64,000 nucleotides of DNA, taken from the NCBI RefSeq assembly GCF_041146795.1, contig NC_135169.1, positions 13,285,585 to 13,349,584 of the forward strand, in the 5' to 3' direction. Source of the DNA: Maylandia zebra (taxonomy: Eukaryota; Chordata; Actinopteri; Cichliformes; Cichlidae). A program made the position numbers and the translations under genes. Within the stretch, counting starts at the first letter, position 1, and each line of letters opens with the position of its first letter. The notes beneath the pieces are model-generated. The model made no database searches and was not told where the DNA came from. It saw only the letters and a list, made by a program, of their open reading frames with translations. Below, piece by piece: positions 1 through 21,504 of the stretch.

Positions 1-56
1 CAGTCTTCCTACCTGTCTCCATCCTGTCCACCTGTCTGTCTTTCAACAGCAACAGT

Positions 57-9665
<9,609 letters not shown>

Positions 9666-11376
9666 ACCGCAAACTGTGGATCTATCTTTTGTTGTGATGT
9701 CCTCACTGTTAGCCTAAGAAGAATACATTACTGTGTTGTGTGCTACATTTCACATGTATGGTCACCCGGTGGATCTCAATAATCCACCGAGGAATGTTCA
9801 ACGAAACTGAAAAACAGAATAATCTTAGTCTAAATTTTGCCATTTGCTATGTTTTTCACTCCAGTCAAATCTTCGCCTGATAGTTTATGTTTTACTATAT
9901 TCTATGCTGTTATTATGTTTTTGTGAAGAAGCACTTTCCCATTAGTCGACTATGAGGATGAAAAGTTTATGTATAGAATTTTAATGTGACACCAGGGATG
10001 CTTTTAGATGAAGACAGCACCTGGTCTGAACCAATGAGTTACTTTGTTTCTTCTTCGATGTTTTGTCTTAAATTTGTTTACAAGTGAAAGGCAGAATACT
10101 GCAGTTCAGAATACTGCATGTATATTTTACTACTATTAGTTTGTGTTGTTTGTTGGACTGTGCACAAAAACTCAAACTGACATTAATGCTGAATAAATAC
10201 ATCCTGTGTTCATGGGAAGTTTTGCTGAAGTTTCTGCATATTCTTTTAATACATTCAGTCCCTCTTGTGAGACTAGAGCAACCCTGTCATAATTTAAAGA
10301 ACTGCTGGAGGAAGTTCTTGAACTCTTTTGTGTCTAGACTGCAGTTACTCGTTTTATGGACCTTTCTAGGTCACTGTTTAGCTTCAAATCACAGTCACAC
10401 AGATTCAAACACAATCAAAGACAATCTGCAATCGACTCGCTGGGGCTTTCGCAATCATGGCACAAGGTTTTGCAAAACCAGCCCTTTTTGTAAAGTTCCA
10501 TTCATGATCTCAAACACTGCATATGCTTCATGAAAAACAGGGACTCTGTGATTTCAAACCTGAAAAGCAGACATTTTGACTTCAAAGACTTTTGGTGGTA
10601 CTTGCCAGTGTTTTCTTTAGCGCCTGTGGTTCATGAACATTTAACATGTGGCCATATTGGTTTTATGTTTTGTCCCGTTTGCCTGTTTTAGTTTTATTTT
10701 TATGTTTTTAATCAAATCTTAGATTTTTTTTCTCCTATTTTTTTCTGTAAAACACTTGGAATAATAGAAATATTATTAGAAACGAGACACAAAAGTCAGC
10801 CTACAAACATACTGGAGTGAACATAATTATAGTTTAGTTTTTAGTTTTTATAGCATTTGTGTAATATTTCAAAATAAAATAGGTCAACAGTTAAAATGGT
10901 GATATCCATGAAATACTCAACAATAAACCAACACAGAGGTTTTTCTCTAAAGGCATTAATAAAATCAAACCAATTATATTATTCCATCCATTTCTTTCTC
11001 CTCCCAGTTAGTTTCATACTCAGACACTTCACACCGGCTGGTTAATCAGCACCTTTTGTCACGAATGTTCTGTGTGAATATTCATGTCACGTTGTTGAGC
11101 AGATGGAAGACTTAAAGAGATGGAGGCGATGTGGTCTGTTTACTTTTTTGTGTCAAAGATGGCTGACATGACAACTGGCGGACATGAAGAAGAAGAGGCT
11201 CTGAGGGAGAATAGATGAGTTCCCAGTTCCAGACTCTCCTGTCTACAGACATAAAGTGACAAACTGCATTTTACTCACAGCTGTTGGGTTTTGTGGCTTT
11301 GTTCAGAAATAATTTTTATTTTGGCCAAAAATATAGGTGGAGAGTTAAGAAAAGTAGATTTTTAATATTTAGTAAG
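9666..11376. other. 3' UTR and intergenic spacer
   Basis: The first 530 bases are the probable 3' UTR of the guanylate cyclase. The remainder to 11376 is AT-rich unique-looking DNA with no splice-supported coding potential. A 149-codon open frame at 10084-10533 overlaps the UTR end, has no recognisable motif and is probably chance. Confidence 0.5.
10192..10197 (+). promoter_or_regulatory. Polyadenylation signal AATAAA, guanylate cyclase 3' end
   Basis: A canonical AATAAA lies about 530 bases after the cyclase stop codon. No other consensus signal is evident between the stop and this site, so it is the likely end of the 3' UTR. The exact cleavage position is not visible. Confidence 0.5.
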
Positions 11377-12364
11377 CAGAGATGGGCAGTAACGCGTTAC
11401 TGTAATCCGATTACTTTTTTCAAGTAATGAGTAAAGTAAGGGATTACTATTGCAAAAACGGTAATTAGATTACCGTTACTTTCCCGTAGGAACGCTGCGT
11501 TACTGCGTTACTAAAACCGTGATTTTTTTGCGAGAATGTCTCATGACAGTGATGTAAGCGAGTGCGACGTTTGTGGCAACAGCTGTGTGCAGATCAACAA
11601 TGGATAATATATCGAGTGCGGAGAGAGTATGAGCGTGCAGCGTTTAAAGTGTGGAAGTACTGACCTTACTTTAAGTTTGATTCCATAAAAAGTGACAAAA
11701 ACATTAGCGTCCGTTGTGCGTGGGAAGAAAAACTTCTTTTTACAGCAAAAAAAACCCCCTAAACTTCCAAGCAAGCACCGAGTGCGCTACCATGTAATGG
11801 GAAACTCACAGAGAAACTCGCGGATTCTTCAACTGACCTCTGCGGCTCACCTGCACCAGGTAAACCTCCGCCTACCCTGCTCCTGCTTTACAGGTGAAAA
11901 TAGAGCAACAGGACCGCTGAGTCTTTGACTTTATTTATTGTCTGCTGTGTTTTACTTGCATCTATTTGAAAGACTGAGTGTAAACACAAAAAATATTTTT
12001 ATTTTATGTGCTGGAATGTGCAGAAAATAGGTTTAAATGTTAAACAAATTTCAACGTTGCATATAATTAAATTTTTGCTTGATGCATAAAGTTAAAAGAT
12101 TAAAACTAATAAAACAAGTTTTAAAAAGAGACTTTTCCATTTGATTACATTTTGTATGATGGATTATGCAGAAACAGTAGAATTGGGCTGAAAGATCAAT
12201 CGCTTTATCACCTCTTCAGGTTGTAAATCGTGTTTTTAAAAAGTAACTAAGTAATTAATTACTTTTGAAAATAAGTAATCAGTAAAGTAACGGGATTACT
12301 TTTTTGGGGAGGTAATCAGAAATTAGTTACTGATTACTTTTTTCAAGTAACTTGACCAACACTG
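11377..12364. mobile_element. hAT-like element, TIR CAGTGTTGG.CAAGTTAC type
   Basis: The right end is the inverse of CAGTGTTGGTCAAGTTACTT and the left end is CAGAGATGGGCAGTAACGC; both continue into GTAATC/GATTAC-rich inverted sequence. A perfect 8-bp direct duplication TTAGTAAG flanks it (11369-11376 and 12365-12372), which fixes both borders and fits hAT transposition. The 988-bp interior shows no recognisable transposase, so it is non-autonomous or decayed. A related terminus recurs at 62505. Confidence 0.8.
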
Positions 12365-12454
12365 TTAGTAAGTGCATTTGACCCTCCCAAGATTACCAAA
12401 TTAATTACTTCATTAAACCTGGTCAATGATTGTACTTAATTACACTCTGTTTCA

Positions 12455-12825
12455 TTATATAGCACCAAATCACAACAAGAGTCATCTCAAACCATCCTGT
12501 ATTCTAAGGTAAGGACCCTACAATATGAGAGAAAACTCCAGCAATAAAACAATCTCCAATGATCAAGCACTTGGGAAGGAAAAACTCTCTTTTTGACAGG
12601 AAGAAACCTCCAGCAGAACCAGGCTCAGGGAGGCCATCTGCCTTAACTTGTTAGGGTTGAGGGGAGGAAGACAGGACAATAATTACACTGTGTAAGAGAG
12701 CCAGATTAATAATTACTGATGATTTAATGCAGAGAGGTGCATAAACAGAGTGAAAGCAGCCTAAGCCTATGCAGCATAAAAAAGGGAGGATTCAGGGTCA
12801 CCTGATCCAACCTTAACTATACTGT
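12455..12825 (+). repeat. Old teleost interspersed repeat, left part (interrupted)
   Basis: This is a widespread fish repeat, recognisable by AGCACCAAATCACAACA, GGAAGGAAAAACTCTC, GGAAGAAACCTCCAGCAG and GGAGGATTCAGGGTCACC in that order. It breaks off at 12825 and resumes at 15631 (GATTCTGGATTTAACAGGG, GAGCCAATAAAG), with a Tc1-like element filling the gap. I recognise the family by its sequence but cannot give it a sure class; it may derive from a LINE. Confidence 0.65.
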
Positions 12826-12978
12826 TCCAAAAAAATATATGAACACTTTGAAAACATGTCACATCTCAATGGGGAAAAAATCTTTCTGCATCTCCATACT
12901 GATAAGGGTAACATGTTAGGAACACAAGGATGCCACATTGTTTGCTGGGAATTAAAATTCGTCACCTAGCCTGTAGAG

Positions 12979-13204
12979 CAGGGGTGCCCAATCCCAGTCC
13001 TCGAGAGCTACCGTCCTGCAGCTTTTAGACGCACCCTTCTTCTGACACACCTGAATCAACTGAATGGCTTGTTATCAGGCCTTTGCCAAACTTGATGGCA
13101 TGCTGAAGAGGTAATCACACCATTTGATTCAGCTGTGTTGGAGTAGGGATGCATCTAAAAGCTGCAGGATAGTAGATCTCGAGGACTGGGATTGGGCACC
13201 CCTG
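12979..13204. mobile_element. hAT MITE (family 1), TIR CAGGGGTGCCCAA
   Basis: The 226-bp element is nearly palindromic, starting CAGGGGTGCCCAATCCCAG and ending with its inverse. A perfect 8-bp duplication CTGTAGAG (12971-12978 and 13205-13212) flanks it. It has no coding capacity. The same family recurs at 29461 and 55805. The insertion interrupts the older Tc1-like element at 12826-15630. Confidence 0.88.
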
Positions 13205-13574
13205 CTGTAGAGGACAGTGCGTTCCTCCATGGATATGCCTCACCAGACCATCACTGACCCACCACCAAAACAGTCATGGTGATCAATTTCACGCACACCA
13301 TAACATTCTCCACGGCCTCTCCAGACACTTTCACATCTGTCACATGTGTTCAGGATGAACCTGCTCTCTGTGAAAATCACAGTGCACCAGTGGTGGACGT
13401 GCCGATTCTGGTATTCTGTGGAAAATGCCAATCGGGTTCCAGGGTGTCAGGCAGGGAGTCCAGGAACCACTAGAGGATGTTGTGCTCTCAGGCAACACTC
13501 ATGAAGTCTGTTTGTGATTGTTTGATCAGAGACATTCACACTAGCAGCCTGCTGGCAGTGTTCATCCTGCTACT

Positions 13575-15178
13575 TATAGCGGCTTACAAAAGTATTCGGC
13601 CCCCTTGAACTTTTCCACATTTTGTCACATTACAACCACAAACATGAATCAATTTTATTGGAATTCCACGTGAAAGACCAACACAAAGTGGTGTACACGT
13701 GAGAAGTGGAACGAAAATCATACATGATTCCAAACATTTTTTACAAATAAATGACTGAAACGTGGGGTGTGCATAATTATTCAGCCCCCTTTGGTCTGAG
13801 TGCAGTCAGTTGCCCATAGACACTGCCTGATGAGTGCTAATGACTAAATAGAGTGCACCTGTGTGTAATCTAATGTCAGTACAGATACAGCTGCTCTGTG
13901 ACGGCCTCAGAGGTTGTCTAAGAGAATATTGGGAGCAACAACACCATGAAGTCCAAAGAACACACCAGACAGGTCAGGGATAAAGTTATTGGAAAATTAG
14001 GCTTAGGCTACAAAAAGATTTCCCAAGCCTTGAACATCCCACGGAGCACTGTTCAAGCGATCATTCAGAAATAGAAGGAGTATGGCACAACTGTAGACCT
14101 ACCAAGACAAGGCCGTCCACCTAAACTCACAGGCCGAACAAGGAGAGCACTGATCAGAAATGCAGCCAAGAGGCCCATGGTGACTCTGGACGAGCTGCAG
14201 AGATCTACAGCTCAGGTGGGGGAATCTGTCCATAGGACAACTATTAGTCGTGCACTACACAAAGTTGGCCTTTATGGAAGAGTGGCAAGAAGAAAGCCAT
14301 TGTTAACAGAAAACCATAACAAGTCCCGTTTGTAGTTTGCCATAAGCCATGTGGGGGACGCAGCAAGCCTGTGGAAGAAGGTGCTCTGGTCAGATGAGAC
14401 CAAAATGGAACTTTTTGGTCAAAATGCAAAACGTATGTGTGGTGGAAAACTAACACTGCACATCCCTCTGAACACACCATCCCCACTGTCAAATATGGTG
14501 GTGGCAGCATCAGGCTCTGGGGGTGCTTCTCTTCAGCAGGGACAGGGAAGCTGGTCAGAGTTGATGGGAAGATGGATGGAGCCAAATACAGGGCAATCTT
14601 GGAAGAAAACCTCTTGGAGTCTGCAAAAGACCTGAGACTGGGGCGGAGGTTCACCTTCCAGCAGGACAACAACCCTAAACATAAAGCCAGGCAACAATGG
14701 AATGGTTTAAAACAAAACATATCCATGTGTTAGACTGGCCCAGTCAAAGTCCAGATCTAAATCCAATCGAGAATCTGTGGCAACATCTGAAAACTGCTGT
14801 TCACAAACGCTGTCCATCTAATCTGGCTGAGCTGGAGCTGTTTTGCAAAGAAGAATGGGCAAGGATTTCAGTCTCTAGATGTGCAAAGCTGGTAGAGACA
14901 AACCCTAAAAGACTGGCAGCTGTAATGGCAGCAAAAGGTGGTTCTACAAAGTATTGACTCAGGGGGCTGAATAATTACGCACACCCCACTTTGCAGTTAT
15001 TTATTTGTAAAAAATGTTTGGAATCATGTATGATTTTCGTTCCACTTCTCACGTTTACACCACTTTGTGTTGGTCTTTCACCTGGAATTCCAATAAAATT
15101 GATTCCTGTTTGTGGCTGTAATGTGACAAAATGTGGAAAAGTTCAAGGGGGCCAAATACTTTTGCAAGCCACTGTATA
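13575..15178 (+). mobile_element. Tc1-like transposon with about 210-bp inverted terminal repeats
   Basis: The terminal repeats (about 13577-13790 and 14965-15176) are long inverted copies, beginning GGCTTACAAAAGTATTCGG and ending in the near-inverse, with TATA at both borders consistent with a TA target. Between them lies a broken transposase (13946-14957). High similarity of the arms suggests that this insertion is younger than its Tc1-like host element. Confidence 0.88.
13946..14957 (+). pseudogene. Tc1-family transposase, inactivated
   Basis: Translation starts MKSKEHTRQVRDKVIGKLG, a typical Tc1 paired-type helix-turn-helix start, and continues into a GRPPKLT hinge. A premature TAG occurs about 43 codons in. 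The DDE region is spread over three frames: [14 protein letters not shown] (14351 frame), [11 protein letters not shown] (14437 frame) and WPSQSPDLNPIENLW (14697 frame), so there are at least two frameshifts. The product would have cut and pasted the element at TA sites; this copy cannot. Confidence 0.88.
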
Positions 15179-15630
15179 GAAAGGTGAAGAAACCCTTCCT
15201 GCTAAAGGGTTTAGGGCAATCTATGGCTCTGTCCAGCTCTCCTAGTGTGGAAAGAGCCTGTCTCCTGGAATCTCCTCCATGCTCTTGAGACTGTGCTGGG
15301 AGACAGCAAACCTTCTGTCAGTTGGACAAATTGATGTTCTGCCCTGGAGGACTTGGACTACCAGTGCAAACTCTGCAGGGTTCAGGTATCAACTCATGCT
15401 ATCAATAGTGACACTGAGCCTACCCAAATAGAAAACTAGTGAAAAAACAGTCAGAAAAAATGAGGATGGAGAAATTGCCAGTTGCCTCCACCTGTAAAAG
15501 CATTCCTGTTTTGAGGGATGCCTCATTGTTGCCCCTCTAGTGCACCAAAGCAGCTGAAACTTGCCAGACCAGATCAATATCCCAGATATTTCACTGACTT
15601 GATGATATAACTGATTAAAAAGTGTTACTT

Positions 15631-15760
15631 ACAGATTTTTAGCTTCTATCTCCTGAGATGAATTTTAATTTGATTCTGGATTTAACAGGGAGCCAATAAA
15701 GACAAGCCAATATTGGAGATATATGCTCTCTCTCTGTAACCTTCACTAACGCTGTTTCTT
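15631..15760 (+). repeat. Old teleost interspersed repeat, right part (interrupted)
   Basis: Continuation of the repeat at 12455-12825 after the nested insertions. The order of landmarks (TTCTGGATTTAACAGGG, GAGCCAAT, then CTCTCTCTCTG) matches the downstream part of the same family. It shows that everything between 12826 and 15630 arrived later. Confidence 0.6.
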
Positions 15761-18700
15761 GACTGTGATTAGTCCTGAAACCTGACTGAAATGCTTCAAA
15801 TAATTTTGACCTACAACTTGTGAAGACATCCTACTCCCGTGTGTCTTATCAAAAAGGAATATATATTTCATGATTTACTTCTACATGCTGTGTGTGTATA
15901 CAAAGTGCCTGATAGCGAGTGAATAAACAGAGTCCTGCAGCCTCACACGAGTGCTTGTGTGTTTTATGGCTCATCTGCATGAGAGGTTTGAATACAAGCA
16001 CAGCTGCAGAAGGCAGCTCGCTTTTTCTTTCCAGCATGCAGAGCAGTGACGTCTCACTTCAGAGGACATCGTGCTAATTTAACAGGTATTCATCATCCAA
16101 TGGACTCAGTGCAACCATGTATTTATTTATTTTTTTAATTAAATAGAAACAGTGCACGTTAATGGCCATCAATATCAAAATATAAAATGTAAAAATGCTG
16201 TATTTCAAAAAAAGATTTTTTGGAGATGCACATGAACTGACTACAAAAATCAGGAAAAGATCAAAACAGTAACCAAACCTCAAAAACATAACATGTCCTT
16301 ACAAGGTGTCATTTCATTTCTGATTAATTCCAAACAGGTTAAGGAGATAAACTGGATTTAATTCTATGTGTTCAATTTAAAAATTCAACACTTTGATTTA
16401 AATCCATAATCGAATGGGTGGCTAGTTTTGCATTCACAGTAATGCTGTATGGAGTTCAAAGAGGCGTCATTACAGGTGAAAGATGAAATCAACAGGCTGC
16501 AAGAGCACCAAGAAGAAGGGAATACAAAAGTGGTGGACGATCACAGAATCTTTTCCATTGTAATAAAATAAAAGCCTTTTATAACATCCAGCTAAAAGAA
16601 GACTTGACATGTCAGTAATGTATCATGAAGACTTCATAAGAGACAGTTGAGATGCAAATCATACAGGCTGGGTTAGACGGACAAAAATCCCCTGAATCAG
16701 CACTCTGAAAGTGAAGACTATTGGAAAGCAGCTGAGTACACCAACTGATCTCAACATGCTGTATTTCACTGCTGAACACGAAAACTAAAAAGCACGAAGG
16801 GCTGCAAACACATGTGAACACACCAACACTTCAGTACTTCTTTTCTTGATTTCAAATAGATTTTTGGTGATGTAGAAGGAAAAAGAAGCAAAACATTTGC
16901 CTCTGTCCAAATACGTTTGGAACTATACCACCTTGGTTAATTAATAAGTAGGTCAACAAGTGTTTTACCTAACTGAGAAAGACTCTGTTTAGACTCCAGA
17001 CGCCACTTGTAGTTCCTAGGAGACCCTTATGCACCCCCCTCACATTTATCACATATTTCCAGTGGTTTCCAGAGGGCTCTGGATCTTTCTGGCAGGTGGG
17101 ATCGTGCCCACATTCCCATCAATGTTTTTAATTTTCCATGAAAAGGTCTCGGGGCCCCAAACACGAGAGCAGATGGAGACACGATGAGCAGGATTTTAAT
17201 TACAGATGACAGAAGGTGTGTGTGTGCTTGAAGTGGTTTTTGATAACAGAATGAGTATTTACATAAAGAGAACCCCCTCTCTCTGCTTCTCATTCTCTCC
17301 TTACCTCACTTGCCCTCACTCACCCATTCTGTTAAGAGCATTTACATATCTGAGGGCACACATCAAAGAGCAAACCTCTTCCTTCCAAATCAACCTCCTG
17401 TGTGTGTGTCTGAGGTTTATTTACTGAATACATCAGAGGACACACGTCTCCATTATTATCCCTGCTTCTGTTTAACATAAATCTGTTCAACCCTGGTGGC
17501 ATGAAAATGAAACATCTCAACACACATGAGCTGAAGAAACTAATCTTTAATGTTGAAATATACAGAAAAATGACCAGATACTCGTTTTTCATTGCTTTTA
17601 TATTAATTTAGAGGTAGATCAGGTAATATTAAACTACAAACAAAGCATCAGACCATCAGGTTTCCCAATGTTAAAGACACATTTAGACCTTAGGGAAGTT
17701 CACACTTGGGAGTTTAAATTGAATTTTAAAAAACAAACATTAAAAAAAACTGCAGAAAACTTTTTGGTGATTCAGCCGTAGTGTCTAGTTATAGAATTAC
17801 ATGTACTGAATAAATAACTTTGTGAATGTGAAGCCTGTAGTTCCTCTAATGTCCACTAGAGTGACTGTGTTAAAACATCTGACTTTACAAGACAAACAAA
17901 CATATTTACACCCTGCTACAATAAAGGTTTTGAACCCTATAGCTAATTCCCCTCTTCTTAACAACTCTAAGGGAGGGTGAATTTTTTATAAGTCATCTGT
18001 TTAAATTATATTAAGGTTTAAAGTTTGCATTATTGGGGCGTGGCCTCTTTGACTGACAGGTGGATGATGACACAGGCGGCTAAGCTTCACCTCAGCTAAT
18101 TGGAGTTCCTGAATTGGACCCCTGGACCCTGTTTATGTTGTTGGAGCATTTTTATTGTGATTATAAGACAAAAAAAGTACAGATTCCTGATTGGCTGACC
18201 AGATCCCAATAAATGATATGTGTAAGTGTGGGACAAAGTGTTAAAAATGCTGGGAGGTAATCCAATATATGTGAATGCAATTTTCCCAATTCTTTTTTTA
18301 AGTAAATATAATAAGATTTAAAGGGCGCTCATGTGATAGTCTTTACATACTCCTGCTGTTCCAACTGAAACTGTCTGTGGGTGTCAGTAGTGATGTATCC
18401 ATAGATTATGTCAATAAAAAGTACACCAGAGTTTAGCTATCTTTAGTCAGTTGTGGCACAGCATACTGTGTCACCTCACACCAGACTTGCTTCCGTGCAA
18501 AATCAAAACAACTACAACAAAAACACTATTTTGATTCTAAAATACTGACACTCCATTTCATTTGTGGTGGTTCCAATCATAATCACTAAAATGTGAAAAT
18601 CTTATGACTTTCTGGTAATTTGTAACATTCGCAACATTAAACAGGCTAATCTTTATTTGACACATATACAAAAGCCTTCCCTTGATATGCACTGGGTAAA

Positions 18701-19735
18701 AGCCACACTTTAGAAAAAGTGCAGAAGAAGTCAAAATGTGAGACAGATGTGGGACAATGTATAAAAGTCTCAATTAAAGAGAGAGATCTGGTCTGACTGC
18801 CCAAGAAGTCATTAATCCAACTTCAATTACTCTAAGTTACTCAGCAGTAATTACAACATAAAGTATCAGAGTGGATGTTGTGGGTTTTACTGTGTTGTGG
18901 GCTAAACGCAGTCCCCATAGAACCCGCTCAAGTTCGGAGCTCGTCTTCATTGTTTCTCTCATTACGCCGTCTTTTCCCACTTTTAAACCAGTTTTTGGTT
19001 GTTGTGTCGTCTCCTTTCAGATCTGACCTCCTGGAAACCTCTGGTGCTTTCAGCCGCTTCTGTCCTCTCCTACCTGAACAGTCACCATATGTTCAGGTCT
19101 GAACCTCTGGAACGAGGGCTCAAAGGGGTCCATCAGCCTGAGACCAGAGCAGGAGGAACAGGTTTAACCTTCTGAAACCAAAGAACTTCACTTCAAAGAA
19201 AGTCCTTCCAGACACACTAATACATCCACAACTAAACAAACGACTGTAGACTTTAGGAAAAAAAAATCCTACAACATCCTATCGTGCGGGGATAAATGAC
19301 CAGCCTGATCTTCAAGCTTCAACTCCACTAAAGGAGGCAAGCACTAAAGGGTCTTTTGTTATGTACCTAGAGAATCTAACCCACAACCAGGCTCATATTT
19401 AGGGTCATGTCATTCAGTTAGGAACTTTAATTAGCAAATTTAAAAAGTTAAGCAAAAATCTGACTGAAGCCTGAGATCTGCAGCAGATCACAGTTCATAT
19501 ACTGACCCCTGGTGGTGCTGCAGTGACTTCAACCTGGCTGGGTTTAAAGGGATGTGAAAAGAGCAGTGAGGTGTTCATATGAGCAAGGAAACAGGGTCTG
19601 TTTCTCCCATTTGTACCAGCAGCTAAAAGAGCTCTTCCTAACATGCTTTGTCTTTTATGCATGACGCTCACTTTGTGCTTTGAACAATACCACAGTTTAC
19701 ACCCTTTACACTGTGCAGGTGTCCGTGGAGATGAC
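15761..19735. other. Intergenic DNA, no gene seen; one dispersed repeat copy
   Basis: I find no exon chain on either strand. The unit at 17997-18775 is one of two copies of an unclassified repeat. Stretches around 15880-16080 and 17080-17210 look less repetitive, are of even composition and could be conserved non-coding DNA. NDUFB6, the human neighbour of SMIM27, was looked for and not found here. Confidence 0.4.
17997..18775 (+). repeat. Unclassified dispersed repeat, copy 1
   Basis: It shares an ordered series of blocks with 51815-52465: GGGGCGTGGCCTCTTTGA near the start, then ATAGTCTTTA, a TTCATTTC/TGGTGGTT block, and CATATGC..TGGGTAAAAG plus GTCAAAATGTG near the end. The copies are diverged and gapped. 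No terminal repeats or reading frame were identified, so its class is open. Confidence 0.5.
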
Positions 19736-19741
19736 TTTATT
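19736..19741 (-). promoter_or_regulatory. Polyadenylation signal AATAAA, smim27
   Basis: AATAAA on the minus strand, about 75 bases after the smim27 stop codon. The spacing suits a short 3' UTR. Confidence 0.5.
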
Positions 19742-19814
19742 TATGATACCACATGTCATCATGACCAGAACACAGACCTGTACGCTTGCACTCTGACGCA
19801 CGGTCAGTCTTGCC

Positions 19815-20502
19815 TCAACGACGCGTCCTCTGTTCCAGCAGCCAAACGGAGGCGATCCTGCTGGCGTAGATCACATAAGACCAGGACAAAACCACAACTG
19901 CCAGCAATACCTGAAGGCCGGAGAGAGACTTGATTCAGAAGGACTTCAAACCTTGGAAAGATGGTTAAACGTGCTCTAAGCAGCATTTTTAAACACGTTT
20001 TGGACAATTGAATCTGTTCCACGAAGAGTTAAAGCAGCTCATGTCCAACCAGCAAGTTGTACCTAATATGAGTTGAGGCTGATGAGTGTATAAGACCACA
20101 CACAACTTTTCTGTGACAAACTCACATGATGCTGACATTCAGACTATGACTGTTTTCCTGTCGTACGTAATAAACAAAAACTGAACCACAATAAACGCAC
20201 ACGATAAAGCAATTTGTTACATGTCGGTAATTTTGTGTTTTCACAATCAAACAGGCATTTCAATGTTCTACGTGTTCTATTTTTGATGTGAGTGAAAATT
20301 TTTATGCATTTATTTTTGGTCTTTATGATGTTAAATATCAGCTTGTTAGTGTCTTCCTCGCTAGCTTTACTGTTTCCAGGCTGTAGCTTGTTGCTAACGG
20401 TTACCGCGTCTAGTCCCGGTGACTGAGAAGTCAATAGAATAAATAAAGAAAATTTACCGCGGAGTAAATCCGGTCCAGAGCCCGCCTGCTGAGTGCCTCC
20501 AT
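19815..20502 (-). CDS. smim27: Small integral membrane protein 27 homologue, 46 residues, two exons
   Basis: Exon 1 is 20458-20502 and exon 2 is 19815-19910, joined in phase 0 across a donor GCG|GTAAAT and an acceptor CTTCAG|GTATTG. Exon 1 encodes MEALSRRALDRIYSA; exon 2 continues VLLAVVVLSWSYVIYASR and stops 13 residues later. The pattern S-R-R-x-L-D-x-I-Y-S, then a hydrophobic helix with SW and IYAS, matches human SMIM27, a single-pass microprotein of unsettled function. The helix is about residues 16-32. The C-terminal tail is shorter than in human (55 residues). Its position next to topors agrees with the human TOPORS-SMIM27 neighbourhood. Each exon is too short to stand out as an open frame, and expression is untested. 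Confidence 0.82.
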
Positions 20503-21504
20503 CTTCTGTTAAAACCTAAAAACTAAACACAAACGCCGCCTCACTTTAGTTTGTTTACAGTTCTTCTTCTTCGACTGCCGCTGCTTCTTCTTCTTGGATT
20601 TCCGGCAGACTCAACAAAAGGCGTATTGCTGCCCCTTCAGGTCCTTCAATCAATCAGCAGGAGATGTCAAATAAAGAAAATCAAATAAATTAGATAAATA
20701 GAATAACGGATGGTTATAATAGGTTATAAAATAATAGGAATATAACATTTTTAAAAAATATATGCTATTTTTATATAAATATATACAAATCAAATCAAAT
20801 ACTATGTAAATATCAATCTAGAATGCTACCTCAGCTGCACGTGCAGTAGACAGCAGTGAGTGTGCAATTGCATGTGTGCAAACAGAGGAATATAGATGGA
20901 GGTAAAACAAGTTTACAAACTCCTGTCAGGTGTTTAGGAGTCTGATGGCAGGAAGAAAGAGTTCTTCAGTCACACACTTCTACACCTCCAGCAAGAGGCT
21001 GGGAGTGTGAACACAGTTTGTTGGTAGTGAGTAGGGTCTTTAAGGGAGGAGCCAGGTATCCTGTGGACTCTGCAATGGTAGATAGAGATGTAAAGGACCT
21101 TCTTTTTGCAGCCTAATATTGGCCTCTGTCCCCATGAACAGAGATCAGATTCAGGAAAATGCTTGTTAGTGTGCAAACTACTTTACTGAGAATTCAGGGG
21201 CTGTGTAAGAAATGACTGAAACTCATGAATAGTTGTTGTTAAACATCTTAAATTTAGGCTAAAGATCAGCACTACAGTAGTTCTACAGTTGATTTCAAAT
21301 ATAGACTGGGGGTATACAAGTCATCTAGATTGCACTTATCAACATTCTTTTTTCCAATACATCCACTATCCTTCCTGCACACATGCACAATCTCAGCCTT
21401 GATCCTCTCTAACCCAAGTGGGATAATATGCCTACTCCCCGGAGAGTCTTCTTCTCTTGCTCTGAAGTAATTTTTCTAATCATGGAAACGATCTTGCGAT
21501 CCCC
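20503..21504. other. smim27 upstream region and spacer
   Basis: The first 150 bases upstream of the smim27 start carry CTTCTT-rich and CCGCC-containing sequence and are the likely 5' UTR and promoter. The rest to 21504 is AT-rich with no coding signal that I can support. Confidence 0.4.

Larger units (their letters stand above)
12826..15630 (-). mobile_element. Decayed Tc1/mariner-like transposon, itself interrupted twice
   Basis: The ends resemble CTGTTCCAAAAAAAT...GAACACTTT, and the right end carries the inverse (AACTGATTAAAAAGTGTT). Body pieces at 13213-13574 and 15179-15630 belong to one element on the minus strand. The minus strand of 13240-13431 still encodes transposase-like residues, including ESRF, CDRCESVWRGRGE and FGGGSVMVW, typical of the Tc1 DDE domain. 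A hAT MITE (12979-13204) and a second Tc1 element (13575-15178) lie inside it. No intact frame remains. Confidence 0.75.

Noticed and set aside
10084-10533. 149-codon frame after the guanylate cyclase
   Set aside because: It starts in the 3' UTR, has no recognisable motif and passes over the polyadenylation signal; judged chance.
15761-19735. NDUFB6, expected near SMIM27 from human gene order
   Set aside because: No exon encoding its conserved C-terminal segment was found on either strand.
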